Of a stretch of 64,000 nucleotides of DNA, positions 1 to 11,205 are shown piece by piece. The notes under the pieces are model-generated. The model did not search any database. It saw only the letters and a program-made list of their open reading frames with translations, and had not been told where the DNA came from. The stretch comes from Streptomyces sp. NBC_01485 (GTDB taxonomy: Bacteria > Actinomycetota > Actinomycetes > Streptomycetales > Streptomycetaceae): positions 868,001 through 932,000 of the forward strand of contig NZ_CP109435.1 of the NCBI RefSeq assembly GCF_036227125.1, given 5' to 3'. The first letter of the stretch is position 1. Every line of letters starts with the position of its first letter. Made by a program: the position numbers and the translations under genes.

Positions 1-880
1 CGCTGCCCAGCAGGTGCCGGGTGAACTGGTCCACGGCGTGCTTGGTGTCCAGGAACATGAGGACGCGCCCGTCGCGGGCGGCGATCTCGGTGGCGGTGGC
101 GTACTTGTCGGCGCCGTGCACCTCCAGCACGTGATGCTCCATCGTGGTGACCGTGCCCGCCGACGGGTCGACCGAGTGGACCACCGGGTCATGCAGGTAC
201 GTACGGACCAGGAGGTCGATGTTGCGGTCCAGCGTGGCCGAGAACAGCATGCGCTGACCGTCGGGGCGTACCTGGTCCAGCAGTTCGGTGACCTGGGGCA
301 TGAAGCCCATGTCGGCCATCTGGTCGGCCTCGTCCAGGACGGTGATCTTCACCCGGTCCAGACGGCAGTCCTTGCGCTCGATGAGATCCGCGAGCCGCCC
401 CGGAGTCGCGACGACCACCTCGGCCCCGGCCCGCAGTGCACTGGCCTGCCGGCCGATCGACATACCGCCGACCACCGTGGCCAGCCGCAGCTTCAGCGAC
501 TGGGCATAAGGGGCGAGCGCGTCGTCGACCTGCTGGGCCAGCTCGCGCGTGGGTACGAGGATCAGGGCCAGCGGCTTGCGCGATTCGGCGCGCTGCCCTG
601 CCGTGCGGGCGAGGAGCGCCAGGCCGAAGGCAAGCGTCTTGCCCGATCCGGTGCGCCCACGGCCCAGGACGTCGCGCCCTGCGAGGGAGTTCGGCAGCGT
701 GGCGGCCTGGATCGGGAACGGCTCGGTCAGGCCACGGCCGGCGAGCATCGTCAGCAGCTCGGCGGGCATGTCCAGCTCACCGAAGGTCGCGGCCGCGGGG
801 AGGGCGGGCGTGACGGTGAGCGGCTGCGCGAACTCTCCCTGTGACCGGACACGGTCATTCGTGCGAGCTGAACGGCTCAT
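1..880 (-). CDS. DEAD-box ATP-dependent RNA helicase (3' part outside window)
   Basis: The gene reads leftwards off the window edge, so about 293 N-terminal codons are visible. Seen motifs: Q-motif region (GLTEPFPIQ), Walker A GRTGSGKT, motif Ia PTRELA, motif Ib TPGR, the DEAD box VLDEADQM and motif III SAT. These define the first RecA-like domain of a DEAD-box helicase that unwinds structured RNA. The ATG at 878-880 was chosen because GAGGAAGG lies just upstream. It sits downstream of a cold-shock gene in the same direction, which suggests cold or RNA-structure stress expression. Its leader is unusually AT-rich. Family certain; the exact paralogue is not. Confidence 0.93.
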   Translation of the reverse strand, partial: MSRSARTNDRVRSQGEFAQPLTVTPALPAAATFGELDMPAELLTMLAGRGLTEPFPIQAATLPNSLAGRDVLGRGRTGSGKTLAFGLALLARTAGQRAESRKPLALILVPTRELAQQVDDALAPYAQSLKLRLATVVGGMSIGRQASALRAGAEVVVATPGRLADLIERKDCRLDRVKITVLDEADQMADMGFMPQVTELLDQVRPDGQRMLFSATLDRNIDLLVRTYLHDPVVHSVDPSAGTVTTMEHHVLEVHGADKYATATEIAARDGRVLMFLDTKHAVDQFTRHLLGS

Positions 881-912
881 GGAGAACCTTCCTCGACGGG
901 GCGCGCACCGAG

Positions 913-986
913 GAATTCCCGACAGAAGCGAGCCGGATGAATTGCAAGAACGAGCCGAAAGTGAGACTGAAAGAATTCCGACAGAA
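913..986 (-). repeat. Direct repeat in AT-rich helicase leader
   Basis: GAATTCCCGACAGAA (913-927) recurs as GAATTCCGACAGAA (973-986), 60 bp apart, in the 5' leader of the DEAD-box helicase. The flanking stretch to about 1053 is very AT-rich for this GC-rich DNA. It could carry a promoter or a cold-responsive RNA element; function inferred only. Confidence 0.5.
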
Positions 987-1053
987 ACCGGAATGTGAAT
1001 ATAAATACCAAATACAGATATAAAATACGAAAACAAATGCAGAAAGCAGCAAA

Positions 1054-1082
1054 CTGGGGCCCGCCACAAGTGCGGACCCCAG
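1054..1082 (-). terminator. Hairpin terminator or attenuator after cspA
   Basis: On the minus strand an 11-bp stem CTGGGGTCCGC / GCGGGCCCCAG with a short loop is followed by a T-rich run. It lies about 20 bp beyond the cspA stop and before the helicase leader, so it may end cspA transcripts or attenuate read-through into the helicase. Confidence 0.7.
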
Positions 1083-1102
1083 CTACTTCATACGCTTCAG
1101 CG

Positions 1103-1306
1103 TCAGGCAGGCGTGATGTTCTCCGCCTGGGGACCCTTCTGGCCCTGCGTGACGTCGAAGTTCACCTTCTGGCCTTCCTGGAGCTCACGGAAGCCCTGCG
1201 CGGCGATGTTCGAGTAGTGCGCGAAGACGTCGGGGCCGCCGCCGTCCTGCTCGATGAAGCCGAAGCCCTTTTCCGCGTTGAACCACTTGACGGTGCCAGT
1301 AGCCAT
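1103..1306 (-). CDS. Cold-shock protein, CspA family
   Basis: A 67-aa single-stranded nucleic acid binding protein and RNA chaperone, the normal length for the family. RNP1 (KGFGFIEQ, residues 13-20) and RNP2 (VFAHYSNI, about 27-34) are both visible in the five-stranded OB fold. The start [10 protein letters not shown] is preceded by AAGGAGATGTGAC, a good ribosome binding site; a longer upstream reading frame is not used. It is the first gene of a cold-shock pair with the DEAD-box helicase. Its leader carries a strong palindrome just before the ribosome binding site. Confidence 0.97.
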   Translation of the reverse strand: MATGTVKWFNAEKGFGFIEQDGGGPDVFAHYSNIAAQGFRELQEGQKVNFDVTQGQKGPQAENITPA

Positions 1307-1762
1307 GTCACATCTCCTTCGGGGCAGTGCCCAGGGGTTCACACCGTGTGAACCCTTGCGTTGCCACAATGAACCCCGTCCGGATAAGCACCGGAGATAC
1401 AAAAATGCCCGGCGACATACAGCCGCCAAGGCACTTGAAGTTTCGGGAACCACAACTGCAACTACGTCCAGCTTAGCACGACACCTGGATTCGCACTACC
1501 TTTCACCCGCGACACCCGGCGCTCACGCCACAGGACCACCGGATCGGCCGAGCCGCCCTGCACGAACTCCAATACACGTGAAAGGTTAATTTTTCGATTA
1601 CACAGGGTGCAACAAAGGGAGAATTCGCCGGCGCGGCGGCGGGGGCCGGGAGCAGTGCCGGAGCCGGGCGCGCGTCCGGTCGGCGTGGTCGCGGTGTCCT
1701 GCGACGACAAGTCGGCTGGCTCCGGTTCCGTCAGCCACGCCATCCATGGGATGGTCCCAGAC
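1307..1762. other. Intergenic region between divergent cspA and DUF4177 gene
   Basis: No credible gene is present. It holds the cspA leader with its palindrome and a short AT-rich patch (about 1583-1600) that could be a promoter for the rightward gene. Reading frames here have no family resemblance. Confidence 0.5.
1335..1355. promoter_or_regulatory. Perfect palindrome in cspA leader
   Basis: GGGTTCACAC and GTGTGAACCC are perfect 10-bp arms separated by one base; one more outer pair and a G-T wobble extend the symmetry. It lies about 18 bp upstream of the cspA ribosome binding site. A one-base spacer suits a dimeric DNA-binding protein better than an RNA hairpin. The binding factor is unknown. 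Confidence 0.6.
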
Positions 1763-1978
1763 ATGAGCAACCCGCACGCACTCGAGTACAAGGTCGTCAC
1801 CTTCCGCGAGTCACTGATCGGAGACGCACTGGACAGCGACAAGCTGGAGAAGGTTCTGAACAAGCACGCCGAGGACGGCTGGGCCCTCAAGGCGATCACG
1901 GCCGCCGACGTCAAGGGCCGTATCGGACCCGGTTCGGTCGAGGGCCTGCTCCTCACTCTGGAACGCCCGCGCCGCTGA
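1763..1978 (+). CDS. Small DUF4177-type protein
   Basis: A 71-aa soluble protein beginning MSNPHALEYKVVTFRE and containing the pattern 'LEKVLNKHAEDGWALKAI'. That pattern is typical of DUF4177, where a YKV...F strand is followed by a helix ending in a GW turn. Function of the family is unknown. An in-frame ATG lies four codons upstream (1751), and no strong ribosome binding site separates the two. It is monocistronic and divergent from cspA. Confidence 0.8.
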   Translation: MSNPHALEYKVVTFRESLIGDALDSDKLEKVLNKHAEDGWALKAITAADVKGRIGPGSVEGLLLTLERPRR

Positions 1979-2057
1979 CGGCGGGGACGTTCCAACAGAT
2001 CGACAGCGCCCCGGGCCCGCCGGGAGTAGGCCAGGGCAGAGGTGTCGAGCCCGGTCG

Positions 2058-2372
2058 GTCTGCTGCGGGACGCGGTCAAAGGGCCGCGCCCACCGCTCCT
2101 TCCGTACCGCTGAGCAGGCCGGCGAGAAGGGCCGGGGCCGGACCAAGTCCCCAGAGGAGACGAAGTCCGTTTCGGGCGACACGGTCGAGATCCGCGGTGC
2201 GCGCGGCGAGAAGTACGGCGAAGCGGACGAGAAGGGCAGGCGCGACACCGGACGCAGGGGCCGCTCCCAGCGCCCCAGCGGCACCAAGGACGCTTCGGCC
2301 ACGACCGGCGTGGATCCGCAGGACCCCCAGGACTCGCAGGAGGACCCGCCGTCCGGGCGCCGACCGCGTTAG
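2058..2372 (+). pseudogene. Hydrophilic start-less reading frame, possible 5'-truncated gene
   Basis: The frame ending at TAG 2370-2372 is open for several hundred bases and reads as a charged protein (for example TAEQAGEKGRGRTKSPEE and GEKYGEADEKGRRD). It contains no ATG, GTG or TTG in frame between the preceding gene and its end, so the start is missing or lies before a frameshift. Its stop falls in the loop of a 19-bp terminator, as expected for a real gene end. No family recognised; it may be a remnant or a chance open frame. Confidence 0.3.
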
Positions 2373-2399
2373 CGGTCCATTCGGCGCCCGGACGGCGGG
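2345..2399. terminator. Bidirectional terminator, 19-bp stem
   Basis: CCCGCCGTCCGGGCGCCGA (2345-2363) pairs perfectly with its complement at 2381-2399 across a 17-nt loop. It lies between a rightward frame and the end of hypE (stop at 2423), so it likely closes the hydrogenase cluster. Confidence 0.8.
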
Positions 2400-2422
2400 G
2401 CTCCTCGACGCGTGAGGCCCCT

Positions 2423-3497
2423 TCAGCAGATCCGCGGCAGTTGCTCCCCGATCGGTAGGTCCACCACTCGCGTTCCGCCCAGGCCGGTCCGGGCCACGAC
2501 CATGCCGGGGTGGGTCTCGACGGTCTCGCCGATGATCACGGAGTCCGCGCCCAGAGGGTGAGCTCGCATCGCTTCGAGGACGGCGTCGGCCTGCTCGCGC
2601 GGGACGAAGGCGACGAGCTTGCCCTCGTTGGCGATGTACATGGGATCCAGCCCGAGGATGGCGCAGGCGTTGGCCACGGCCGGTGGGACCGGGACGTCGC
2701 GTTCCCGGATGACCACCCCGGTGCCGGAAGCCTGCGCGATCTCGTTGAGCGAGGCCGCGAGGCCGCCTCGGGTGGGATCGCGCAGTACGTGCAGATCCGG
2801 GGTGACGGCGAGCATGGCGTCGACCAGGCCGCCGAGCGCCGCGCAGTCGCTCTCGATCTCCACACCGAATTCCAGGCCCTCGCGCACGCTCATGACCGCC
2901 ACCCCGTGGAGACCGATGGCGCCGCTGACGATCACGACGTCGCCGGGGACGACCCGCTGCGGGCGCAGGTCGACGCCCGCCGGGACGAGGCCGATGCCCG
3001 CGGTGTTGATGTAGATCCCGTCGCCGTGGCCGGCCTCCACCACCTTGGTGTCGCCGGTCGCCACCTCCACACCGGCGGTGCGCGCGGCGGCGCCCAGCGC
3101 CTGGGACACCCGCGTGACCACGTCCAGCTCGACGCCCTCCTCCAGGATGAATCCGCAGGAGAGGTAGGCGGCGCGGGCGCCGCTCATGGCGAGGTCGTTG
3201 ACGGTGCCGTTGACCGCCAGATCACTGATGCTGCCGCCGGGGAAGAACAGCGGCCGCACCACGTAGGAGTCGGTGGAGAACGCCAGCCGGGCACCGCCCA
3301 GGGAGACGACCGCGGCATCGCCCATCTGGGCGAGCACCTCGCCCCCGAAGGCGGGCGCGAAGATCTGCTGGACCAGTTCGCCGGAGAGGACGCCACCGCC
3401 ACCGTGACCCATGACGACGCGGGGACGGTCGCGCACGGGTGCCGGACACGTCCACGCCTCGATGTCCAGAGCGGCGGGGACGGGGAGATCGGTGATG

Positions 3498-3505
<8 letters not shown>
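2423..3505 (-). CDS. hypE: Hydrogenase maturation factor HypE (carbamoyl dehydratase)
   Basis: 360 aa, AIR-synthase-like ATPase fold. HypE accepts a carbamoyl group from HypF on its C-terminal cysteine and dehydrates it to thiocyanate for transfer to Fe. The protein ends PRIC, retaining that cysteine; [13 protein letters not shown] near the N-terminus and [13 protein letters not shown] are family hallmarks. A TTG start at 3503-3505, preceded by GGGAGG, overlaps the end of hypD by 8 nt, which indicates translational coupling. A longer upstream extension in this frame runs antisense-like through hypD and is not credible. It is the last gene of the cluster, followed by a strong terminator. Confidence 0.95.
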
Positions 3506-4628
<1,123 letters not shown>

Positions 4629-4944
4629 CGGGTTCCTCCGAGGATGCCTCGGCCTTCAGGCCGGGGAGGAATCGGACTCCTGCGGAGCAGGGCCGTAAGC
4701 GGTGTTTCGCCCCTAGGGCGAAACACCGTCCACCTGATCGGGTAAACTGCACGCCGTGCGTTGCGAGAACCAAGCGCGTACGCCGTGCTGATCGAGAGCC
4801 AAGACAGCACATGCACCTCCAAGCTTTGCCGTATCAAACCGGGCTGGTTTCAACCCGGCTGGTGTTGATCGTGGAAGACCTGCTGGGTCGCTGACCCGCA
4901 GGCAGCGTGAGCCAGGAATCCCCCTGCTCCAGTTGGGGGAGGAT
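4629..4944. mobile_element. Degenerate IS200/IS605-type (tnpB/IS1341) end remnants
   Basis: This 316-bp gap between hypC and hypD has two copies of the pattern typical of right ends of actinobacterial tnpB elements: a stem-loop followed by GGGGAGGA(A/T)TC. The first is CCTCGGCC-TTCA-GGCCGGGG at 4647-4666, followed by AGGAATC. The second is at 4915-4946 and includes CCAGGAATCCCCC and GGGGGAGGATTCAA. Between them lies a perfect palindrome (4700-4728). No intact transposase frame remains. The identification rests on pattern recognition and is not certain. Confidence 0.5.
4700..4728. repeat. Perfect 13-bp-arm palindrome in hypC-hypD gap
   Basis: CGGTGTTTCGCCC and GGGCGAAACACCG flank a 3-nt CTA loop. 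It may be part of the mobile-element remnant or act as a terminator within the hyp operon. Confidence 0.7.
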
Positions 4945-5250
4945 TCAATACTTGCGCACCTCTTCCACCGGGTCCGCGCCCGCCTCCGCCGCAGCCGTCT
5001 CCCAGGGGTCGCCGAACTCCTCCTGCAACATGCCGAGTTCGGCGAAGAGTTCGAGGGTCTGCCGCGCCGACTCCTCGTCCAGCCGTTGCAGGGCGAACCC
5101 GACGTGGACGATGGCGTACTCGCCGACCTGGAGGTCGGGCAGGTACTCCAGGCACACCTCCTTGACCACGCCGCCGAAGTCGACGGTGGCCATCCGGGTA
5201 CCGTCCCGTTCCTCGATGTCCAGCACTCTGCCGGGTACCGCCAGACACAT
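4945..5250 (-). CDS. hypC: Hydrogenase maturation chaperone HypC
   Basis: 101 aa; begins MCLAVPGRV, and the essential N-terminal Cys2 is present. HypC/HupF chaperones bind HypD and then the hydrogenase large subunit to deliver the Fe(CN)2CO unit. The central VDFGGVVKEVCLEYL and YAIVHVGFALQRLDEE segments are typical. The C-terminal tail is slightly longer than the usual 75-90 aa. It sits 31 bp after the hypF stop and upstream of the mobile-element remnant. Confidence 0.96.
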   Translation of the reverse strand: MCLAVPGRVLDIEERDGTRMATVDFGGVVKEVCLEYLPDLQVGEYAIVHVGFALQRLDEESARQTLELFAELGMLQEEFGDPWETAAAEAGADPVEEVRKY

Positions 5251-5281
5251 GAGCCTCTCCTCGCTATGGGTCGCGCATTGC

Positions 5282-7725
<2,444 letters not shown>

Positions 7726-7729
<4 letters not shown>

Positions 7730-8502
7730 GAGTGGGTGCGGGCCATGGAGCCGGTGGCCTCCGTGTGCGGGTGGGTGTGACCGTTGGGCGCGTGGGTGTG
7801 GCCGTGGTCATGCGGCAGCCGGGTCATGACCGGCGCGTGGACGGGTGCGCCGTCCGCGGCCGCCATCGCCCGGTCGAGCAGCGTGCCGACGCCCTGCCCG
7901 CGGCGGGCCGAGGTCAGGACCACCTCGACGCCCGGGTTGACCCGCTCCACGTTCGCGCGGAACGCGGCCTCGTCGAACTCGACGGCCTCCGCGATGTCGG
8001 TCTTGGTGACCACGACCAGGTGGGCGAGGCCGAAGGCGGTGGGGTACTTGAGCGGCTTGTCCTCGCCCTCCGTCACGGAGGCGAGGGTGACCCGCAGCGT
8101 CTCCCCCAGGTCGTAGGAGGCCGGGCAGACCAGGTTGCCGACGTTCTCCACGAACAGCAGCCGGGTGTCGTCGGGCAGCCACCCGTCCAGGTGCCCGGCG
8201 AGCATCCCCGCCTCCAGATGGCACAGTCCGTCGGTGAGCACCTGCTTGACCGGGACGCCCGATCGCGCGAGGCGTGCCGCGTCGTTCTCGGTGGCGAGAT
8301 CGGCGGTCAGCGCCGCGACGGGCACGGACCGCTCCCGTGCCCGCAGCAGTTCGCGCTCCAGGAGCTCGGTCTTGCCGCTGCCCGGACTGGACAGCAGGTT
8401 GACGACCGCGGTGCCCCGGGCCGCGAGGTGTGCGCGCAGTTCGTGGGCGCTCGCGTCGTTCTTCGCGAGTACGGCCTGGCGCAGGTCGACGACACGGCAC
8501 AT
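7726..8502 (-). CDS. hypB: Hydrogenase nickel incorporation GTPase HypB
   Basis: 258 aa SIMIBI-class GTPase that works with HypA to insert Ni. Seen: P-loop SSPGSGKT near residues 38-45, metal-site CHLEAG near 94-99, [11 protein letters not shown] and the guanine-specificity motif TKTD. The N-terminal CxxCGC nickel motif of some HypBs is absent. Instead a C-terminal His-rich tail ([16 protein letters not shown]) is present, as in nickel-storing HypBs, although the tail is usually N-terminal. It starts 3 bp after the hypA stop and overlaps hypF. Confidence 0.96.
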
Positions 8503-8505
8503 GGT

Positions 8506-8904
8506 TCAGCGCTCCTCGGAGATCGGTTCGCGGGTGGTGGCGTGCGTGGGGCCGCCGTCTTCCCAGTGCACGTCGACGATCTGCAGTTCGCGGCCCGCGA
8601 GCAGGTCGGTACGCGTCCCGCCGCACTGGGGGCAGGTCAGCCGGGGTGGCATGCCGACGGCCCATTCGTGTGCGCAGGGCGTGCAGCGGGCCCGCCCCGG
8701 CACCGCTTCGGTGACCAGCTCGGCGCCTTCCAACAGGGTTCCGGCGCAGGCCAGTTCGAAGGAGAAGGCGAGCGCGTCGGGTACGACGCCGGCCAGTTCG
8801 CCGACCTGGAGCCGTACCGTTCGCACCGCCGTGACGCCGCCGGCCCGCTCGGCGGCCTCGGCCACCTGGTCGACGACGGCCAGCGCGACGGACATCTCGT
8901 GCAT
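8506..8904 (-). CDS. hypA: Hydrogenase nickel incorporation protein HypA
   Basis: 132 aa. HypA is a Ni metallochaperone acting with HypB. The start MHEMSVALAV has the conserved Ni-binding His2. The zinc site is formed by CTPC and CPQC near residues 77-80 and 101-104. The ATG at 8902-8904 has GGAGACCCC upstream; an ATG 19 codons earlier has no such site and breaks the conserved N-terminus. The C-terminus is somewhat longer than in E. coli HypA. Confidence 0.95.
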   Translation of the reverse strand: MHEMSVALAVVDQVAEAAERAGGVTAVRTVRLQVGELAGVVPDALAFSFELACAGTLLEGAELVTEAVPGRARCTPCAHEWAVGMPPRLTCPQCGGTRTDLLAGRELQIVDVHWEDGGPTHATTREPISEER

Positions 8905-9050
8905 GGGGTCTCCGTCCTTTGGCAGCCTGGCTTCCGACGGCCTCATTAGAGGCGCGCGCACCCGGGGGCATGACCCGGCGCGCCGTCACCCGCCGGGCAC
9001 GTACGCCGTTCGACGCAACCGCACGGGCACCACCGGGTGGCGCCCACGGT

Positions 9051-9155
9051 TCACATCCGGCGGATCCGCAGGTAGCGCCTGACATCGGGAAGCACCTCGG
9101 CGAACACGGCGACCAGGGCGGCGACGGCCGCTCCGCCGATGACGATCTTCTTCAT
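9051..9155 (-). CDS. 34-aa single-pass membrane peptide in hydrogenase cluster
   Basis: The small ORF reads MKKIVIGGAAVAALVAVFAE followed by VLPDVRRYLRIRRM. A basic N-terminus, one hydrophobic helix (about 4-20) and a basic amphipathic tail suggest a membrane micro-peptide. It resembles short peptides annotated as DUF6893 in Streptomyces, a recollection not checked here. GGAGAGCCGGG upstream is a good ribosome binding site. It lies between the protease and hypA in the same direction, so it could tether or modulate the hydrogenase. Function unknown. Confidence 0.7.
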   Translation of the reverse strand: MKKIVIGGAAVAALVAVFAEVLPDVRRYLRIRRM

Positions 9156-9166
9156 CCCGGCTCTCC

Positions 9167-9742
9167 TCATGTCGAAGCCTCAACGGTTGAGGCCTCAGCG
9201 GTTGAAGCCTCGACGGTCGAGGCCTGTGCCACGGACGGCTCGCCGTCCCGCAGCAGTTCTTCGATCAGCCGGACGGCCTCCGGTACGGCGTCGGACACCG
9301 GCGCGGTCAGACCGATGCCCTCGTCCACCGAGGCCGGTTCGCAGCCGACGACCAGGACGCGGCGTGGTGGTTCGCCGCCGGTGCCGGCGCAGAGGGTGGC
9401 CAGCAGCGCCAGGACGGTGTCCGGGGTCATCCGGTGGCCGTCCAGCGCGGGGGCGACCGGCGACGGGCTCTCGCCGCCGACGTCGTGTTCGATCAGGTAC
9501 AGCGTGCCGGGGGCTTCGCCGCGTGCCGTGGCGTCCACGAGGACGAGGGTGTCGTAGCCGTCCAGGAGCTGGTAGGCGAGGTGGACGCCGCGTACGCCGA
9601 TGTCCACCACCTCGACGTGTTCCGGCAGTTGCCGTTCGGTCAGCAGGCGCGCGGTCTCCACGCCGAAGCCGTCGTCGCGGAGGAAGATGTTGCCGATGCC
9701 CGCCACGAGGGTCCTGGGGCCTGCCGGTGGGGGAAGGTTCAT
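9167..9742 (-). CDS. Hydrogenase maturation protease (HycI/HoxM type)
   Basis: 191 aa, M52-type endopeptidase that trims the large-subunit C-terminus after Ni insertion. Seen: GIGNIFLRDDGFGVE (Ni-sensing acidic residue in the D-D-G-F/V-G motif), VVDIGVRGVHLAYQL and LVVGCEPASVDEGIGLT. The start overlaps the stop of the upstream 488-aa gene (ATGA). The final 20 residues are a 15-bp tandem repeat (STVEA/STAEA units) outside the catalytic fold. The presence of HhyL residues beyond its final Ni-ligand Cys motif gives this enzyme an evident substrate. Confidence 0.93.
   Translation of the reverse strand: MNLPPPAGPRTLVAGIGNIFLRDDGFGVETARLLTERQLPEHVEVVDIGVRGVHLAYQLLDGYDTLVLVDATARGEAPGTLYLIEHDVGGESPSPVAPALDGHRMTPDTVLALLATLCAGTGGEPPRRVLVVGCEPASVDEGIGLTAPVSDAVPEAVRLIEELLRDGEPSVAQASTVEASTAEASTVEAST
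9171..9230. repeat. 15-bp tandem repeat, four copies, in protease gene
   Basis: Four imperfect 15-bp units (consensus GTTGAAGCCTCAACG) encode the C-terminal EAST/VEAST repeats of the maturation protease. They are in frame and probably expand by slippage. Confidence 0.75.
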
Positions 9743-11205
9743 ACGTCGTCCTCCAGGTCCTGCGGCAGGTCCTCCAGCGGGGTGACCTCGTCTGGCTGGA
9801 AGTACAGGAACCGTCCCTGCTCGCGGCGGATGTCGGCGCCCGGGTCGCCCTCGACCGTGACCGCCAGGTGCACCCCGCCGTCGACGTCGTGCAGCACCGC
9901 CTCCACCGTCGCGGTGCGGCCCCGCAGGAAAATGTCCTGGGCGTCGGTGCGCCGCAGGCCCGGGTGCAACTCGACGCGGCTGCCCTTGCCCACCGCCCGG
10001 CCGTCCACGACCACCCGGTCCCGTTCCGGGTCGAAGCCCGCGTCGCTCGCGGGGTCCCACCAGGGGGTGTCCGGCCGCTGCACCCCGTACTCGTCGGGGA
10101 AGCCGCCGTCCAGGGTGGTGAGGTCCGGGGCGGCGGGGTCCGGGCCGGTCACCTCGCGCAGACTCCGCACCGCCCCGTGCAGGCGCTCCAGCACCTCGGC
10201 CGGCATCGAGTCCGCCAGCTCGATCACGGCGGCCGCCCGTTCGTCGGTGCCCCGGGCCTCGCGTTTCTCCTCGTCGGTGAGGGCGGCGGTGCGCAGCGCG
10301 AGGATCTCGTCGATCTCGGTGGCGTCGTAGAGCGCGCCGGGGCTCTCCGGTGCGATGGCCGGATGGTCCTCCAGGATGATGGGCGAGGACAGGACGAGGT
10401 CGGCGCGGCCGGGTTCGCCGGCGAGTACGGGCCACGTGTGCAGGTTGCGGCAGGCGGCGACCGCGCCCTTCGCCCACTCGGGGGGATCGGTCATCGACAG
10501 GAACGATCCGGCGCTGAGGGCCATGAGGAGGTGGGTGGCCACCAGGGCGCGCGGCAGCGCCGCGTCCCGGGCGGCGGCGCGGCCCTCGGGCGGTGTCCAG
10601 TCGCTGGTGTTCTCGACGACGGCGGTCAGCCGCATGGCCCGGTAGGGGCCGTCGAGTTCGCGGGCGGACAGCCGGACCGTGCCGCTGATCTCCTCGCACC
10701 GCCGGACCAGTCGGCCGACGGTGCGGCCGGCCGCGTCCAGGACCGGTTCGGTGTCCTCGCGGGCGGGGCGCCGGAAGGCATGGGTGACGCCGTCGCCGAG
10801 GAGCTCGTCCACCGCCGCGACCACCTCGACCCGCTCCTCGCCGCCCTCGTCCCAGGGCACCAACACCCGGTCGTCGAGGCGGAGTTCAGCGACCGTGTCG
10901 AAGCCGCCGTCCGGGCGGGCCCGCTGCACCGTGCGCCGTCGGGCGTGCAGGAAGCGCACCTCGACCGAGAGGGTCGCGCCCGCCTTCGGTTCCATCAGGC
11001 ACTCGGTGTGCTGGAAGTCGTACTCCTCGCACTCGGCGCCCCAGCCGGGCGGCACGAGCACCCCGAACTGCCAGCGCAGCCGGTTCTTGGCCGCCGAGGC
11101 ACGGTACGGGTAGAGCACATAGCCCTCGAAGAGGACGGCGTCGGCCACCTGCCGGGCGAGGGCGAACCGCTCCTCCGTCTCGGAGGCGAACGCGGTCACG
11201 GTCAC
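9739..11205 (-). CDS. 488-aa hydrogenase-associated protein of unknown function
   Basis: A soluble protein with no signal peptide or membrane helix and no family I can name. Conserved-looking segments include LFEGYVLYPYRASAAKNRLRW near the N-terminus, FDTVAELRLDDRVLVPWDEG, and FLSMTDPPEWAKGAVAACRNLHTWPVL, with SPIILEDHPAIAPESPG. No metal-binding CxxC is seen. The GTG start overlaps the previous stop (GTGA) and its stop overlaps the protease start. It is therefore a co-translated part of the hhy cluster, likely a dedicated assembly or electron-transfer partner (inference). Confidence 0.85.
   Translation of the reverse strand: MTVTAFASETEERFALARQVADAVLFEGYVLYPYRASAAKNRLRWQFGVLVPPGWGAECEEYDFQHTECLMEPKAGATLSVEVRFLHARRRTVQRARPDGGFDTVAELRLDDRVLVPWDEGGEERVEVVAAVDELLGDGVTHAFRRPAREDTEPVLDAAGRTVGRLVRRCEEISGTVRLSARELDGPYRAMRLTAVVENTSDWTPPEGRAAARDAALPRALVATHLLMALSAGSFLSMTDPPEWAKGAVAACRNLHTWPVLAGEPGRADLVLSSPIILEDHPAIAPESPGALYDATEIDEILALRTAALTDEEKREARGTDERAAAVIELADSMPAEVLERLHGAVRSLREVTGPDPAAPDLTTLDGGFPDEYGVQRPDTPWWDPASDAGFDPERDRVVVDGRAVGKGSRVELHPGLRRTDAQDIFLRGRTATVEAVLHDVDGGVHLAVTVEGDPGADIRREQGRFLYFQPDEVTPLEDLPQDLEDDV

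Noticed and set aside
855..1067. 70-aa hydrophobic minus-strand frame in the helicase leader
   Set aside because: No ribosome binding site, it overlaps the terminator and the true helicase start, and its hydrophobicity follows from the AT-rich leader.
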